Assembly (NCBI RefSeq): GCF_023156385.1
Contig: NZ_JAKZAK010000004.1
Span: 1-64,000 of the forward strand
Direction: 5' to 3'
Source: Marinobacter xestospongiae
GTDB taxonomy: Bacteria; Pseudomonadota; Gammaproteobacteria; Pseudomonadales; Oleiphilaceae
Length of the DNA stretch: 64,000 nucleotides
Part shown: piece by piece, positions 53,730-62,805 of the stretch
Numbering within the stretch: position 1 is the first letter of the stretch
How the letters are laid out: each line of letters opens with the position of its first letter
Notes under the pieces: generated by a model
The model's input: only the letters and a program-made list of their open reading frames with translations
What the model was told of the DNA's origin: nothing
Databases searched by the model: none
Position numbers and translations under genes: made by a program

Positions 53730-54311
53730 TCAGTCCGTTGACTGGGGATTTGCGCCCTGCTTCGCCTTGGCGGGAAACAGGTCCGGCCAGGCGGCACGCA
53801 GGTACAGCACCATGGACCACAGGGTCAGCGCCGCGGCGATGTAGAGCAGCACCGTGCCGACCAACGCCCAGCTGATACCAGGCGGGAACGCCAGCAACAT
53901 GATGATCGCCACCATCTGGGCAGTGGTCTTGATCTTGCCGATGTAGGACACCGCCACACTGGCGCGGGAGCCCATCTCCGCCATCCATTCCCGCAGGGCC
54001 GAGATCACGATCTCCCTGCCAATGATGATAACCGCAGGCAGGGTGAGAATGGCGCTGTGGTGTTCTTCCACCAATACCGTCAGGGCCACCGCCACCATCA
54101 GTTTATCGGCCACCGGATCGAGGAAGGCGCCGAACGGGGTGGCCTGGTTGAGGCGGCGCGCCAGGTAGCCGTCCAGCCAGTCGGTGGCGCCTGCCAGCGC
54201 AAAGATCGCGGCGCTGACGCTGAAGCGCCAGTCGACCGGTAGATAGAACACCGCCACGAAGACCGGGATCATGACAATTCGTGACATCGTCAGTATGTTG
54301 GGCAGATTCAT
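53730..54311 (-). CDS. pgsA: Phosphatidylglycerophosphate synthase PgsA
   Basis: Makes phosphatidylglycerophosphate from CDP-diacylglycerol and glycerol-3-phosphate. The 193-residue membrane protein carries the CDP-alcohol phosphotransferase motif as Asp44, Asp47-Gly, Ala51-Arg, Gly61, Asp65 and Asp69 (DWLDGYLARR...GAFLDPVADK). It lies between uvrC and the tRNA operon, as in other gammaproteobacteria. Confidence 0.97.
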   Translation of the reverse strand: MNLPNILTMSRIVMIPVFVAVFYLPVDWRFSVSAAIFALAGATDWLDGYLARRLNQATPFGAFLDPVADKLMVAVALTVLVEEHHSAILTLPAVIIIGREIVISALREWMAEMGSRASVAVSYIGKIKTTAQMVAIIMLLAFPPGISWALVGTVLLYIAAALTLWSMVLYLRAAWPDLFPAKAKQGANPQSTD

Positions 54312-54317
54312 GAAGTC

Positions 54318-56174
54318 CTACTCATCGTGCAAGGCCGCGTAGATGCTCTCCGCCAGCGTTTTGCTGATGCCTTTCACCTTGGCAATCTCGTCAACGCTGG
54401 CCTTGCGAATTTCCTGGATACCACCGAAATACCGTATCAGCTCCCGGCGGCGCTTGGCGCCCACTCCGTCGATCCCTTCCAGGGTGGACTGCCGTCGTTT
54501 CTTGTCGCGACGAGCCCGGTGCCCGGTAATGGCAAAGCGGTGCGACTCGTCCCGTATGTGCTGGATCAGGTGCAATGCCGGTGAGTCGGCGGGCACCCTG
54601 AATACATCGCCTGTCATGGCGTCGATCAACTGCTCCATTCCCGCTCGCCGGGTCACGCCTTTCGCCACACCGATCAGCGGAATGTCGGAAATCTCAAGTT
54701 CATCAAAGACTTCCCGAGCAATATTGAGCTGGCCTTTACCACCATCGATAAACACCAGGTCCGGCCGCTTGCCCTCGCCCGCAGCCACCCGCCGGTAGCG
54801 CCGGGTCAGTACCTGGCGCATGGCGGCGTAATCGTCACCGGCGGTGATGTCTTCGATGTTGTACAGCCGGTAATCGGATTTCAGCGGACCATTCTCATCA
54901 AAAACCACGCAAGATGCGACCGTATTTTCGCCATGGCTGTGGCTGATGTCGAAGCATTCCATCCGTGCGGGGGTCTCGGTCAGCTCCAGCAACTCCCGCA
55001 ACGCCAGCAGGCGACGGTAGACTGTTTCCTTGCTGGCGAGGTGGCTCAGCAGGGTCTGGCGGGCATTGGTGGTAGCCAGTTCCAGCCATCGCCGACGCTC
55101 GCCACGCACGTTGCCGCGGATGCGCACTTCGCGCCCGGCGGCTTCGCTAAGAGCCTGGGCCAGCAGCTCCCGGCCATCCACGTCCGCATCCACCAGCACG
55201 TCCCGGGGTATGTCCCGTTTGACGTCGCCACCGAAGTAAAACTGGCCCAGAAAGGCACTGAGCAACTCGCCTTCTGACTGCTCGAGGGAGAAACGGGGGA
55301 AGTAATCCTTGGTGCCAAGCACCCTGCCCCCGCGCACGATGATGACCACCACACAGGTGATGCCGGCGTCCTGTGCCAGAGCGATCACATCGGCATCGCC
55401 CCCCTCGGCCTCCACCGACTGCTGTTCCTGTACGTGGCGCAGATGGTTGATCTGGTCCCGATAGGCCGCTGCCTGCTCAAACTGGAGCGCCTGGGAGGCC
55501 TGCTCCATGGCGGTCATCAGATCCTGGATGATCGCCGGGTTCTTACCTTCCAGGAACATGGTGGCATGGCGAATGTCTTCCAGGTACGCCTCTGGCGATA
55601 CAAACTCCACACAGGGGGCGGTGCAACGGTTGATCTGATACTGCAGGCAGGGCCGGGTTCGGTTGCGGAAGTAGCTTTCACTGCAGGATCGGATCTTGAA
55701 GATCTTCTGCAGGATGTTCAGGCTTTCACGCACCGCACCAGAGCTGGGGAACGGTCCGAACCAGGTGCCTCCGCCCTTTTTGCTGCGCCCGCGCCGAAAC
55801 GTCAGTGACGGGTAGTCCTGATGGGACGACAGGTAGATGTAGGGGTAGGACTTATCGTCCCTCAGCAGAATGTTGTACGGCGGCTTGAGGGACTTGATGA
55901 GGTTCTGTTCCAGCAGCAGCGCTTCCGTCTCGCTGCCAGTGATGGTGACCTCGATACGCTCAATCCGGGCCACCAGCGCTTCGGTTTTCGGCGCCAGACC
56001 GGTCTTGCGGAAGTAGCTGGAAACCCGCTTGCGCAGGTTGCGGGCCTTGCCCACGTACAACACCTGATCCTCCCGGTCATACATGCGGTAGACGCCGGGA
56101 CGTTCAGTCAGTTGTTTGAGAAAGGCCTTGCTGTCGAAGCCCTGGGGAGAAGCGGTGTCAGACCTTGTCGGCAT
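54318..56174 (-). CDS. uvrC: Excinuclease ABC subunit C
   Basis: Nucleotide-excision-repair nuclease of 618 residues. The N-terminal GIY-YIG domain is present as GVYRMYDREDQVLYVGKARNL. A Cys-rich segment, UVR/UvrB-binding motif (about 200-235), an RNase H-like domain and C-terminal helix-hairpin-helix motifs (GIDGVGAKRRRELIRYFGG) follow. It starts inside the last 17 bases of the gacA/uvrY gene, a conserved overlap. Confidence 0.98.
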   Translation of the reverse strand: MPTRSDTASPQGFDSKAFLKQLTERPGVYRMYDREDQVLYVGKARNLRKRVSSYFRKTGLAPKTEALVARIERIEVTITGSETEALLLEQNLIKSLKPPYNILLRDDKSYPYIYLSSHQDYPSLTFRRGRSKKGGGTWFGPFPSSGAVRESLNILQKIFKIRSCSESYFRNRTRPCLQYQINRCTAPCVEFVSPEAYLEDIRHATMFLEGKNPAIIQDLMTAMEQASQALQFEQAAAYRDQINHLRHVQEQQSVEAEGGDADVIALAQDAGITCVVVIIVRGGRVLGTKDYFPRFSLEQSEGELLSAFLGQFYFGGDVKRDIPRDVLVDADVDGRELLAQALSEAAGREVRIRGNVRGERRRWLELATTNARQTLLSHLASKETVYRRLLALRELLELTETPARMECFDISHSHGENTVASCVVFDENGPLKSDYRLYNIEDITAGDDYAAMRQVLTRRYRRVAAGEGKRPDLVFIDGGKGQLNIAREVFDELEISDIPLIGVAKGVTRRAGMEQLIDAMTGDVFRVPADSPALHLIQHIRDESHRFAITGHRARRDKKRRQSTLEGIDGVGAKRRRELIRYFGGIQEIRKASVDEIAKVKGISKTLAESIYAALHDE

Positions 56175-56817
56175 CGAGCAATCCGAGCCGGACCGCCATC
56201 AGGGCCAGTTCCACGTCGCTGGAGATTTCCAGCTTCTCAAAGATCCGATAGCGGTAGGTGTTCACGGTTTTGGGGCTGAGGCACAGCTTGTCTGAGATGT
56301 CCTGCACTTTCTGGCAGTCCACCACCATCATGGCAATCTGCAGCTCCCGCTCAGACAGGCGATCGAACAGGCTTTCTCCGGGCTCTTCGCCCACATCGCC
56401 GCCCAGGTTCTTGAGCGCCATTTTCTGGGCAATCTCGGGACTGATGTAACGCTGGCCGGAGTGGGCCATGCGGATCGCCCGAACCATCTCGCGGATATCC
56501 GCCCCCTTGGTAATGTAAGCGGTGGCACCCGCCTGCATCACCCGGGTGGGATAGGGATCGTCCGCACAGGCGGTCACCACAATGACCCGGATGGAGTCAT
56601 CAATGCGGAGAATGCGACGGGTGGCCTCAAGTCCCCCGATGCCGGGCATGCGAATGTCCATCAGCACGATGTCCGGGCGATTCTGTCGCACGGCATCAAT
56701 GGCGTCCTCGCCGGAGGCCACCTCGCCAATCACTTCGATGTCGGCGTCGTCCACCAGCATCCGGGTGATGCCGGAGCGCACCAATTCGTGGTCGTCGACA
56801 ACCAGTACCCTGATCAA
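56158..56817 (-). CDS. uvrY: GacA/UvrY response regulator, TTG start
   Basis: NarL-type regulator of the Gac/BarA-UvrY system that controls small RNAs of the Csr/Rsm circuit. The 219-residue protein has a receiver domain (MIRVLVVDDHELVRSG; phosphoacceptor Asp in IVLMDIRMPG) and a LuxR-type helix-turn-helix (LSERELQIAMMVVD, CLSPKTVNTYRYRIFEKL). The start is TTG at 56817 with GAGGTGAG upstream, which gives the conserved N terminus. It is linked to uvrC, as expected. Confidence 0.96.
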   Translation of the reverse strand: MIRVLVVDDHELVRSGITRMLVDDADIEVIGEVASGEDAIDAVRQNRPDIVLMDIRMPGIGGLEATRRILRIDDSIRVIVVTACADDPYPTRVMQAGATAYITKGADIREMVRAIRMAHSGQRYISPEIAQKMALKNLGGDVGEEPGESLFDRLSERELQIAMMVVDCQKVQDISDKLCLSPKTVNTYRYRIFEKLEISSDVELALMAVRLGLLDADKV

Positions 56818-56946
56818 ATCTCACCTCTCGCAAGGCTGTTTTTACGCCGGAAAGTTCGGGCCAGAAGATAACGGGATTGTAACGCCTGAGAAACGAGAGC
56901 GATAGTAACGTCTCGCAATTCCGGGATTCAGGCAGCCCTGACGAGG

Positions 56947-57183
56947 TCAGGCAGGATGGGGCTGGCCGAGACCTGCGGTGTTCTCGACCGGGTCGAACCA
57001 GACCACCAGTTCACCACGTTTCACCGCGGCCATCACGCGGCTCTGCTCTCCCATGGGGGACTCCTGCTCGTTCAGGCCGTGGTATCGGGTGCAATATTCC
57101 GCCACCAGGCCTTCGAGCTGATCTGCGGTCAGCAGGTCGGTGTCGACAATAAAAGGTTCCTGGCGCGGGTCCGGGGCTGACAT
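56947..57183 (-). CDS. YheU-family small protein (UPF0270)
   Basis: A 78-residue acidic protein resembling E. coli YheU. It has FIVDTDLLTADQLEGLVAEYCTR followed by MAAVKRGELVVWFDPVENTAGL, matching the family's two helices and C-terminal strand. AGGAGG lies just before the ATG. Function unknown. Confidence 0.82.
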   Translation of the reverse strand: MSAPDPRQEPFIVDTDLLTADQLEGLVAEYCTRYHGLNEQESPMGEQSRVMAAVKRGELVVWFDPVENTAGLGQPHPA

Positions 57184-57221
57184 GACACCTCCTGGCGTTG
57201 AGCGTGAAGTTCGCCAGTATA

Positions 57222-58856
57222 CTACCCAGCGGTGGTAAAACTCGATGCCAATGATGTCATCGAACGGGACGCTTCCCGGAGGCCGTCACTCACCTGTCGG
57301 GTATTGGCCACACTGTCCGTCAACAGTCCGGCGCTTTCATCCAGAGCCCGGGCGCGACGCCCCACCCGATCGATCTCTTCACGCTGCAACGCGATTGCAC
57401 CGTTGATCTCTTCACTGTGTCTGGCCAGCTCCTCAAACTGCGCCCTCAGCCCACCAAGCTGCAGCTTCAGGACATCCAGGCGCTCGCTGTTGCGACTGCC
57501 GGCATCACGCATGTCCGCCAGCAGCGACTCCACCTCGCGAACACCGTTTAGCAGATCGTTCACCCACTGGCGGATCTCACCGGTTGACTGACCGGTACGG
57601 CGGGACAGGTTGCGCACTTCGTCGGCCACCACCGCAAAGCCGCGTCCGCTCTCTCCTGCCCGCGCAGCCTCAATGGCGGCATTCAGGGCCAGCAGGTTGG
57701 TTTGCTCGGCAATGTCGGCAATAACACCAATCACCTGCTCGATCTTACCGGAGGAGTCGTTCAACACTGAGATGGAGGTAGCGACCCGGTCGATCACCGT
57801 CATCGCATGTTCGGCGGCCTCCTCACTCTGGCGCAACCCGTCCTGCACTTCCCGGTTGCTCTCCACCGCGGTCCTGACGGTGGCGTCGGAAGCCTGGGTG
57901 GCCTGTTCGATGGCCGAAGCCTGATCGGCAATGGCAGCCATCGACTGGTTCACATCGCTGATTTGCTGACGGGTGCGGCCGGTCGAGGCCTGAACCTCTT
58001 CAGCCTGTGCCTCCAGGGTCTCGGATCGGTCACTGACGCTGAGGGCGGTGTGGCGGATATCGTGAATAAACTGTTCAAACCGGCCGACCAGCCCGGACAG
58101 GGCTGATCCAACGCCCGCCACCTCGTCGCGGCCTGAAACCACCGGCAGGCAGGTAAGGTCGGAACTGGCCTCCATGGCCCGCAAGTCCCTTTCCATCCGC
58201 TGCAGCCGGACGATCACCAGCGCCCGCAACCACAATGTCATCGCCACTATGGCAATCAGAAAGGCCACGGAACCCACCACCAGAATGCGCTGTTGTTGCA
58301 CCAGGAACGCCAGCAGGTCCGAAGATTCCTGCTCAACATCGGCGCGACTGGCCGCTCGCCGCTCGGCAATGGCTTTAAGCATTGGGTCAAGCGACGGGAA
58401 CAGCTGGAAGTCCACCACCTTGCCGGCCTGGTAGTAGCTGCGCTCCTCGATCCCCTCCTGCAACGCTGCCAGCAACGCCTCCACTTTCTGGTAAGCGCCT
58501 CGGTGTTCGTCAGCCCATTCCGCCAGCGAAGCCGAGCGCTGCACCCGCTGCCAATGCCGGGGAACCTCGGCCTGGATGCGCCCAAACTCGGTGTCAATCT
58601 CATCCCACAGCAGCAACTGGGCCTTGATCCGGTAGGCCAGGTCCTGCAGGTGGCGGTGTTCCGCTTCCAGATCACTGAGCGCCCAGGAATCCGTCAGGCT
58701 CTCCTGCACCAGCTTATGGGTGGCCTGCTCCGCGGTCGTCATGATTGTCCATGCCAGCGCCGCCAAAGCGGCCAGCGCCAAGATCGACAGACTGGAAAAG
58801 AACAGGATGCGGCTGCGGACGGTTCTGAGCATGGGATAACCCCAGGAAAACGACAT
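57222..58856 (-). CDS. Methyl-accepting chemotaxis protein
   Basis: A 544-residue chemoreceptor. The first membrane helix is at about 12-36, the periplasmic sensor at about 37-188 and the second helix at about 190-212. A HAMP-like segment and a signalling domain follow, with the conserved hairpin tip [19 protein letters not shown]. It lacks an obvious C-terminal CheR-binding pentapeptide. No che genes are nearby. Start at 58856 or 58832 is undecided, since neither has a clear ribosome-binding site. Confidence 0.93.
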   Translation of the reverse strand: MSFSWGYPMLRTVRSRILFFSSLSILALAALAALAWTIMTTAEQATHKLVQESLTDSWALSDLEAEHRHLQDLAYRIKAQLLLWDEIDTEFGRIQAEVPRHWQRVQRSASLAEWADEHRGAYQKVEALLAALQEGIEERSYYQAGKVVDFQLFPSLDPMLKAIAERRAASRADVEQESSDLLAFLVQQQRILVVGSVAFLIAIVAMTLWLRALVIVRLQRMERDLRAMEASSDLTCLPVVSGRDEVAGVGSALSGLVGRFEQFIHDIRHTALSVSDRSETLEAQAEEVQASTGRTRQQISDVNQSMAAIADQASAIEQATQASDATVRTAVESNREVQDGLRQSEEAAEHAMTVIDRVATSISVLNDSSGKIEQVIGVIADIAEQTNLLALNAAIEAARAGESGRGFAVVADEVRNLSRRTGQSTGEIRQWVNDLLNGVREVESLLADMRDAGSRNSERLDVLKLQLGGLRAQFEELARHSEEINGAIALQREEIDRVGRRARALDESAGLLTDSVANTRQVSDGLREASRSMTSLASSFTTAG

Positions 58857-58986
58857 GTAAACGCAGGGTATGACTTTTTTATGACGGTATAATTGCAGAA
58901 CCAGCGCCCGGTTTCTGACAACGTGACCGCCGCCCTTGGCAGCTCAACTGGAATAATCTAATATCATTCGGTTTTAAGAGCCCTCC

Positions 58987-59691
58987 ATGATCCCCAACAT
59001 CTTTCGTCTGACCCTGCCGATCCTCTTCGGCTATGTGCCGCTGGGCACTGCTTTTGGCGTTCTGTTCGCCACCCAACTCGATTACGCCTGGTGGCTGGCG
59101 CCGCTGATGGGGGTGGTGATCTATGCCGGTGCGGGGCAAATTCTGGCCGTCAGCCTGCTGGCAGCCCACGCCGGGTTGCTGGAAGTGTTTGTCGCCATGC
59201 TCGTGCTCAATGCCCGCCATGTCTTCTATGGCCTGTCGCTGCTGCGGCAGTTCCGTGGTGCCGGCCTCAAGAAGCTCTATCTGATCTTCGGGCTCACCGA
59301 TGAAACCTATTCCCTGCTGACCACCCGACCGCGCGGAGGCTCGCCTCAGGAAGAGCACCGTACTGACGTCGCCATCACCTTTGCCAACCAGATTTACTGG
59401 GTCCTTGGCTGCGCCATTGGCGCGCTGCTCGGCCGTTCGGTGGAGTTCGACAGCACCGGCATCGAGTTTGCGCTGGTTGCGCTGTTTATCGTGCTCGCCA
59501 TTGAACAGTTCAAGGCCCTGGGCAGCCAGAAGCCCCTGTGGATGGGGGCGGCGGCGGCCGGTCTCGCCCTGGCGCTGCTGCCGCCGGCACAGCAGTTGAT
59601 TGGCGCCATCGTGATGGTGACCGCCGCCCTGTTGCTGCAATACAACCTGCAGCGGAATACCACGTTGACCCGGGAGGCCAACCATGACTGA
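58987..59691 (+). CDS. azlC: AzlC-family branched-chain amino acid exporter, large subunit
   Basis: A 234-residue polytopic membrane protein of the AzlC/YgaZ family, starting with LPILFGYVPLGTAFGVLF and containing LLEVFVAMLVLNARHVFYGLS, a family hallmark. It overlaps the small-subunit gene by eight bases, consistent with coupled translation of an AzlCD/YgaZH exporter. Confidence 0.94.
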   Translation: MIPNIFRLTLPILFGYVPLGTAFGVLFATQLDYAWWLAPLMGVVIYAGAGQILAVSLLAAHAGLLEVFVAMLVLNARHVFYGLSLLRQFRGAGLKKLYLIFGLTDETYSLLTTRPRGGSPQEEHRTDVAITFANQIYWVLGCAIGALLGRSVEFDSTGIEFALVALFIVLAIEQFKALGSQKPLWMGAAAAGLALALLPPAQQLIGAIVMVTAALLLQYNLQRNTTLTREANHD

Positions 59692-60007
59692 ACCGATGTA
59701 CCTGGCCGCCTTTATCGCCGTTACCGCCCTGGCCACCTTTCTGACCCGGGTTACGCCATTCGTGTTTCTGTCACGGCACAGCGAACACCCGCTGCTTCAG
59801 CATCTGGGCCAGTTTCTCCCCGCAGCGGTGATGACTCTGCTGGTGATCATCTTCCTGCACCGGTCCGCCCACTGGTCAGCCCCAACCTTCGGACTGGATG
59901 CCATTGGGCCGGCATTGGTGGTGGTTGTGCTGCATCTGTGGAAGCGACACGCCCTGCTCTCAATTGCGGCAGGTACGGTCTGTTATATGCTGGTACAGCA
60001 GTTCTAG
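59684..60007 (+). CDS. azlD: AzlD-family branched-chain amino acid exporter, small subunit
   Basis: A 107-residue protein with about four membrane helices, typical of AzlD/YgaH (ALATFLTRVTPFVFL; LGQFLPAAVMTLLVII). It is translated in overlap with azlC and would complete the heteromeric exporter. Confidence 0.93.
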   Translation: MTEPMYLAAFIAVTALATFLTRVTPFVFLSRHSEHPLLQHLGQFLPAAVMTLLVIIFLHRSAHWSAPTFGLDAIGPALVVVVLHLWKRHALLSIAAGTVCYMLVQQF

Positions 60008-60041
60008 GTACCTTCTCTAGACTAGAACCCTCTGCCCCACA

Positions 60042-60060
60042 CCTAAGGAGCCTCTGATTA
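60042..60060. repeat. 19-base motif shared with 20149-20167
   Basis: Second identical copy of CCTAAGGAGCCTCTGATTA, 22 bases upstream of the acylphosphatase start, between azlD and acyP. See the entry at 20149 for the comparison. Confidence 0.5.
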
Positions 60061-60081
60061 GCTCTAACAGGGAGAATCACC

Positions 60082-60360
60082 ATGAACAACGAACGCTGGA
60101 CACTTCTCATCCACGGCCGGGTCCAGGGCGTGTACTATCGCGCCAGCACGGTTGAAACCGCCGGCGAGCTTGGGCTCACCGGCTACGCCCGAAACCTGCC
60201 TGACGGCTCGGTGGAAGTGGTTGCCGAGGGCGACAGGGAAGCACTGGAGCAACTCCACCGCTGGTGCGAGCAGGGACCACCGGCAGCCCGGGTGGATCGA
60301 ACCGAGGTGGCACGCTCGGAAGCCACCGGTGAGTTCGGCACTTTCGACGTCCGCCGGTAA
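60082..60360 (+). CDS. acyP: Acylphosphatase
   Basis: A 92-residue hydrolase of acyl phosphates. The signature HGRVQGVYYRASTVETA contains the catalytic Arg, and the catalytic Asn is in GYARNLPDGSVEVVAEG. GGGAG lies upstream of the ATG. It is a stand-alone housekeeping enzyme. Confidence 0.96.
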   Translation: MNNERWTLLIHGRVQGVYYRASTVETAGELGLTGYARNLPDGSVEVVAEGDREALEQLHRWCEQGPPAARVDRTEVARSEATGEFGTFDVRR

Positions 60361-60396
60361 CCTGCAAATTTTTTTCATCAATTTCAGAATTCGGTG

Positions 60397-60425
60397 TTGC
60401 CAAATCCGGATAAAACCATTAAAGT
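60397..60425 (+). promoter_or_regulatory. Promoter of tRNA-Ser
   Basis: TTGCCA (60397-60402) and TAAAGT (60420-60425) are separated by 17 bases, with a TTGCGCCC discriminator that resembles those of the other tRNA promoters in the window. It lies about 40 bases before the tRNA. Confidence 0.6.
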
Positions 60426-60473
60426 TTGCGCCCTCAAATGAGCGAGGACATCGCTGATTTGAAACAGTTTATT

Positions 60474-60564
60474 GGAGAGGTGGCCGAGTGGCTGAAGGCG
60501 CACGCCTGGAAAGTGTGTATACGTTAATAGCGTATCGAGGGTTCGAATCCCTCCCTCTCCGCCA
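60474..60564 (+). tRNA. tRNA-Ser (anticodon GGA)
   Basis: A 91-base class II tRNA with acceptor stem GGAGAGG pairing with CCTCTCC, anticodon GGA (CCTGGAAAG), a long variable arm (TATACG/CGTAT) and encoded CCA. Confidence 0.97.
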
Positions 60565-60570
60565 ATTAAA

Positions 60571-60599
60571 AAGCCCAGCTAAACCGCTGGGCTTTTTTT
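60571..60599 (+). terminator. Rho-independent terminator of tRNA-Ser
   Basis: AAGCCCAGC (60571-60579) pairs with GCTGGGCTT (60586-60594) across a six-base loop, followed by a run of T residues, seven bases after the tRNA. Confidence 0.9.
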
Positions 60600-60708
60600 A
60601 TGCCTGAAATTCCGGATGACAACCAAGTCCGAACATAGCTGCCCAGCTGCACATCCCTGAACCACCAACCCTCAGCCTACTCCCAATGGCACTGGCCCGA
60701 TCATGGCA

Positions 60709-61218
60709 CTACCGCGCCAGCCGCAACATCGCGCGAGATATCGACCTGGCGCGAGAAAGCAGACCAAACGCCATCAACAGCTCAACCCCCGTCGAAACCA
60801 TCGCCGCCTTGCTGTCAGCATCAAAGTGAAGCCGAGCGCCTGAATAAGACTCTCCGGCAGCCATCTGCCAATACGTAAGCCAGTACACCGCATCTGCAAT
60901 CGCGAAATACAGCAGGTACAGACCAATTGCCAGCACCAGAACAACCAGAGAGCCCTGAACATCCAATGGCTTCAGCGACTGATCCATATCCTCGCGTATC
61001 ACAAATGCAGTCACCGCCAGCGGGAAATACCAAAGCAGAACCGAGACCAGCAGCGGGCAAAGCACCAGCATGCCCGCAAACACAGCGGATACGTCATACC
61101 CACTAATCGCCCCGGTTGCCATCACCTCAAACAGCAGCAAAAGCTGCCTTACCGCATAGATTGCAAGCCCAATTGCAAAAAGCCGAACCAGAACCGCAAA
61201 AAAGTGGGAAATTTTCAT
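60709..61218 (-). CDS. Uncharacterised membrane protein
   Basis: A 169-residue protein with four hydrophobic helices (about 8-30, 42-68, 85-110, 130-150). No known motif was recognised. It begins two bases after the stop of the small zinc-ribbon-like gene upstream, so the two are probably cotranscribed. The block 60.7-62.7 kb has less GC than the core regions. Confidence 0.65.
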   Translation of the reverse strand: MKISHFFAVLVRLFAIGLAIYAVRQLLLLFEVMATGAISGYDVSAVFAGMLVLCPLLVSVLLWYFPLAVTAFVIREDMDQSLKPLDVQGSLVVLVLAIGLYLLYFAIADAVYWLTYWQMAAGESYSGARLHFDADSKAAMVSTGVELLMAFGLLSRARSISRAMLRLAR

Positions 61219-61220
61219 TG

Positions 61221-61526
61221 CTAATACCTGTCGTCATCCTGACTTTGCTTACTCCACCACACGAACTTCTCATGAGCCGCAGCAGACACTACCACACTCC
61301 TTTCACGAACCCAGCCCGGAACTCTTTGCCGGCTCAAGATCGAGATCTTCAGCACCCCGCCACATTCAGAGCAACAAACGTCACCGGCCAAAGGCCTCAC
61401 ATCGCGACGCCATCGCTTCCCGTGAAAATGATAGGAAAGACCATTACGGGTCAGGCGGACCAACTCAATAGTGATACGGCCATCTTCCCAGCCCACATAG
61501 GCTAATCGCTCGCGATATAGGTGCAT
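61221..61526 (-). CDS. Small protein with half zinc-ribbon motif
   Basis: A 101-residue protein without recognised family. A CxxC-type motif (CCSECGG) lies in the middle, and the N-terminal part is strand-rich (MHLYRERLAYVGWEDGRITIEL). GAGG is five bases before ATG 61526; a GTG six bases further upstream is less good. It ends two bases before the next membrane-protein gene. It may be a real but uncharacterised gene. Confidence 0.5.
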   Translation of the reverse strand: MHLYRERLAYVGWEDGRITIELVRLTRNGLSYHFHGKRWRRDVRPLAGDVCCSECGGVLKISILSRQRVPGWVRERSVVVSAAAHEKFVWWSKQSQDDDRY

Positions 61527-61595
61527 CCCCACCTCGAATCCCTGACCTTCCCGACAACCCGCCCCATCGACTGTCCCTATTGAATCCGGAGAAAC

Positions 61596-62363
61596 TCAAC
61601 ACGGGCTCACGGAGATGGCAGATCCCAACCACTCAAGCACACTATTGATTATCTCGGCCGTAATCCTGGCTTTGTTCATTGCTATATCAATCAGGAAGGC
61701 AAAGATCACCAACACATAGACCAGATACCCCAAACCCATATAATCGTTGTACAAGATGGTAAAAAACCAATCCTGACCGAAAACATAGATAGCCGATGAA
61801 ATCAGAGTGGCCACAAGCAAAAGAAGGCCCGGTATGCACAGATGTGCCGCCGCCTGCCGCTTGAGAACAGAAACCCCAAGCAAAATCGCGAACAAGGCAA
61901 GATTTGAACCCAGAAATACCCTCAAGTCGGCCTTCAGGCCGCTAACGATCTCCCTGTACTTACGCTTTACGAGATCGCCAACCGTATCTTCGGTAAGGCG
62001 GACAGCCTGGATACGATCCAGCAACTCAAGCGCCGCCGTTTGGGCAAACACTTTCTGCTTCTCGCAGCCAGAGCGACACATTTCGTCAATAACGCCGGCA
62101 ATCTTCTCGGGCAGATCATTCGCCAATGCCTCTGTGAGCGGCGCGCTCTCAACCCCAAGATCTCCAGCGATTCTCAACGCCCGCCCCGTTAGCGTGGATT
62201 CGGCTACCGACTGGAGCTTCTCGCGAACCTCGACTTCAACACGATCTTTTACGAACTCGAGGGCGGCCTCTTCGACCGTCGCTGGCGACAGAAAGGTGAC
62301 CGTAAACAGGGCGCCGAACAACAGCACCCCAAGCACTCCCATGACCCTTAATATGATAATCAC
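61596..62363 (-). CDS. Uncharacterised membrane protein
   Basis: A 255-residue protein with an N-terminal membrane anchor (about 5-27), a long soluble helical domain (about 30-145) containing a Cys pair (MCRSGCEKQ), and three C-terminal hydrophobic helices (about 150-240). The start is GTG with GGAAG upstream. No family was recognised. It lies in a row of small same-direction genes. Confidence 0.65.
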   Translation of the reverse strand: MIIILRVMGVLGVLLFGALFTVTFLSPATVEEAALEFVKDRVEVEVREKLQSVAESTLTGRALRIAGDLGVESAPLTEALANDLPEKIAGVIDEMCRSGCEKQKVFAQTAALELLDRIQAVRLTEDTVGDLVKRKYREIVSGLKADLRVFLGSNLALFAILLGVSVLKRQAAAHLCIPGLLLLVATLISSAIYVFGQDWFFTILYNDYMGLGYLVYVLVIFAFLIDIAMNKARITAEIINSVLEWLGSAISVSPC

Positions 62364-62449
62364 TGCTTCCCTGCTCCTTGCTGCATCTACCCATCATCCC
62401 TGAGACCAGTCAGTCGTTACAATGCGATAAGAGCCCGGCGAGAGTCCGA

Positions 62450-62668
62450 TCACCCATCATCACCGTCATCGCCCCCAAACAAATAGCCAATCCCAGCCGG
62501 CAGGTATTCCCGACCGACATACATAAAAAACACGCCCACAATCGTCAGCAGGATGGATTCAGGCACGTCGAGCAGATTGTCTTCCGGCGGTATCTGATCC
62601 TGAAGGCCAATAGACAGGACTCCCAAAACAGCGAAACAGATACCAAGCCAACCCAGAATCAACTTCAT
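62450..62668 (-). CDS. Small uncharacterised membrane protein
   Basis: A 72-residue protein with two hydrophobic helices (about 3-20 and 35-55) and an acidic C terminus (FGGDDGDDG). The start at 62668 has GGGAGG six bases upstream; the longer frame to 62698 is less likely. No family was recognised. Confidence 0.55.
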   Translation of the reverse strand: MKLILGWLGICFAVLGVLSIGLQDQIPPEDNLLDVPESILLTIVGVFFMYVGREYLPAGIGYLFGGDDGDDG

Positions 62669-62805
62669 TGGCAGCCTCCCCCCAAAAAAATCAGACACTA
62701 TCGCCAGAAACTCTGCATAGATCTTTGAATGATTGCCAATCAGAATCCGTTGAGATATTAAGCCTTACCCGGTCCGATTGGTCGCCGCTCTCTCGCACAT
62801 CCACA

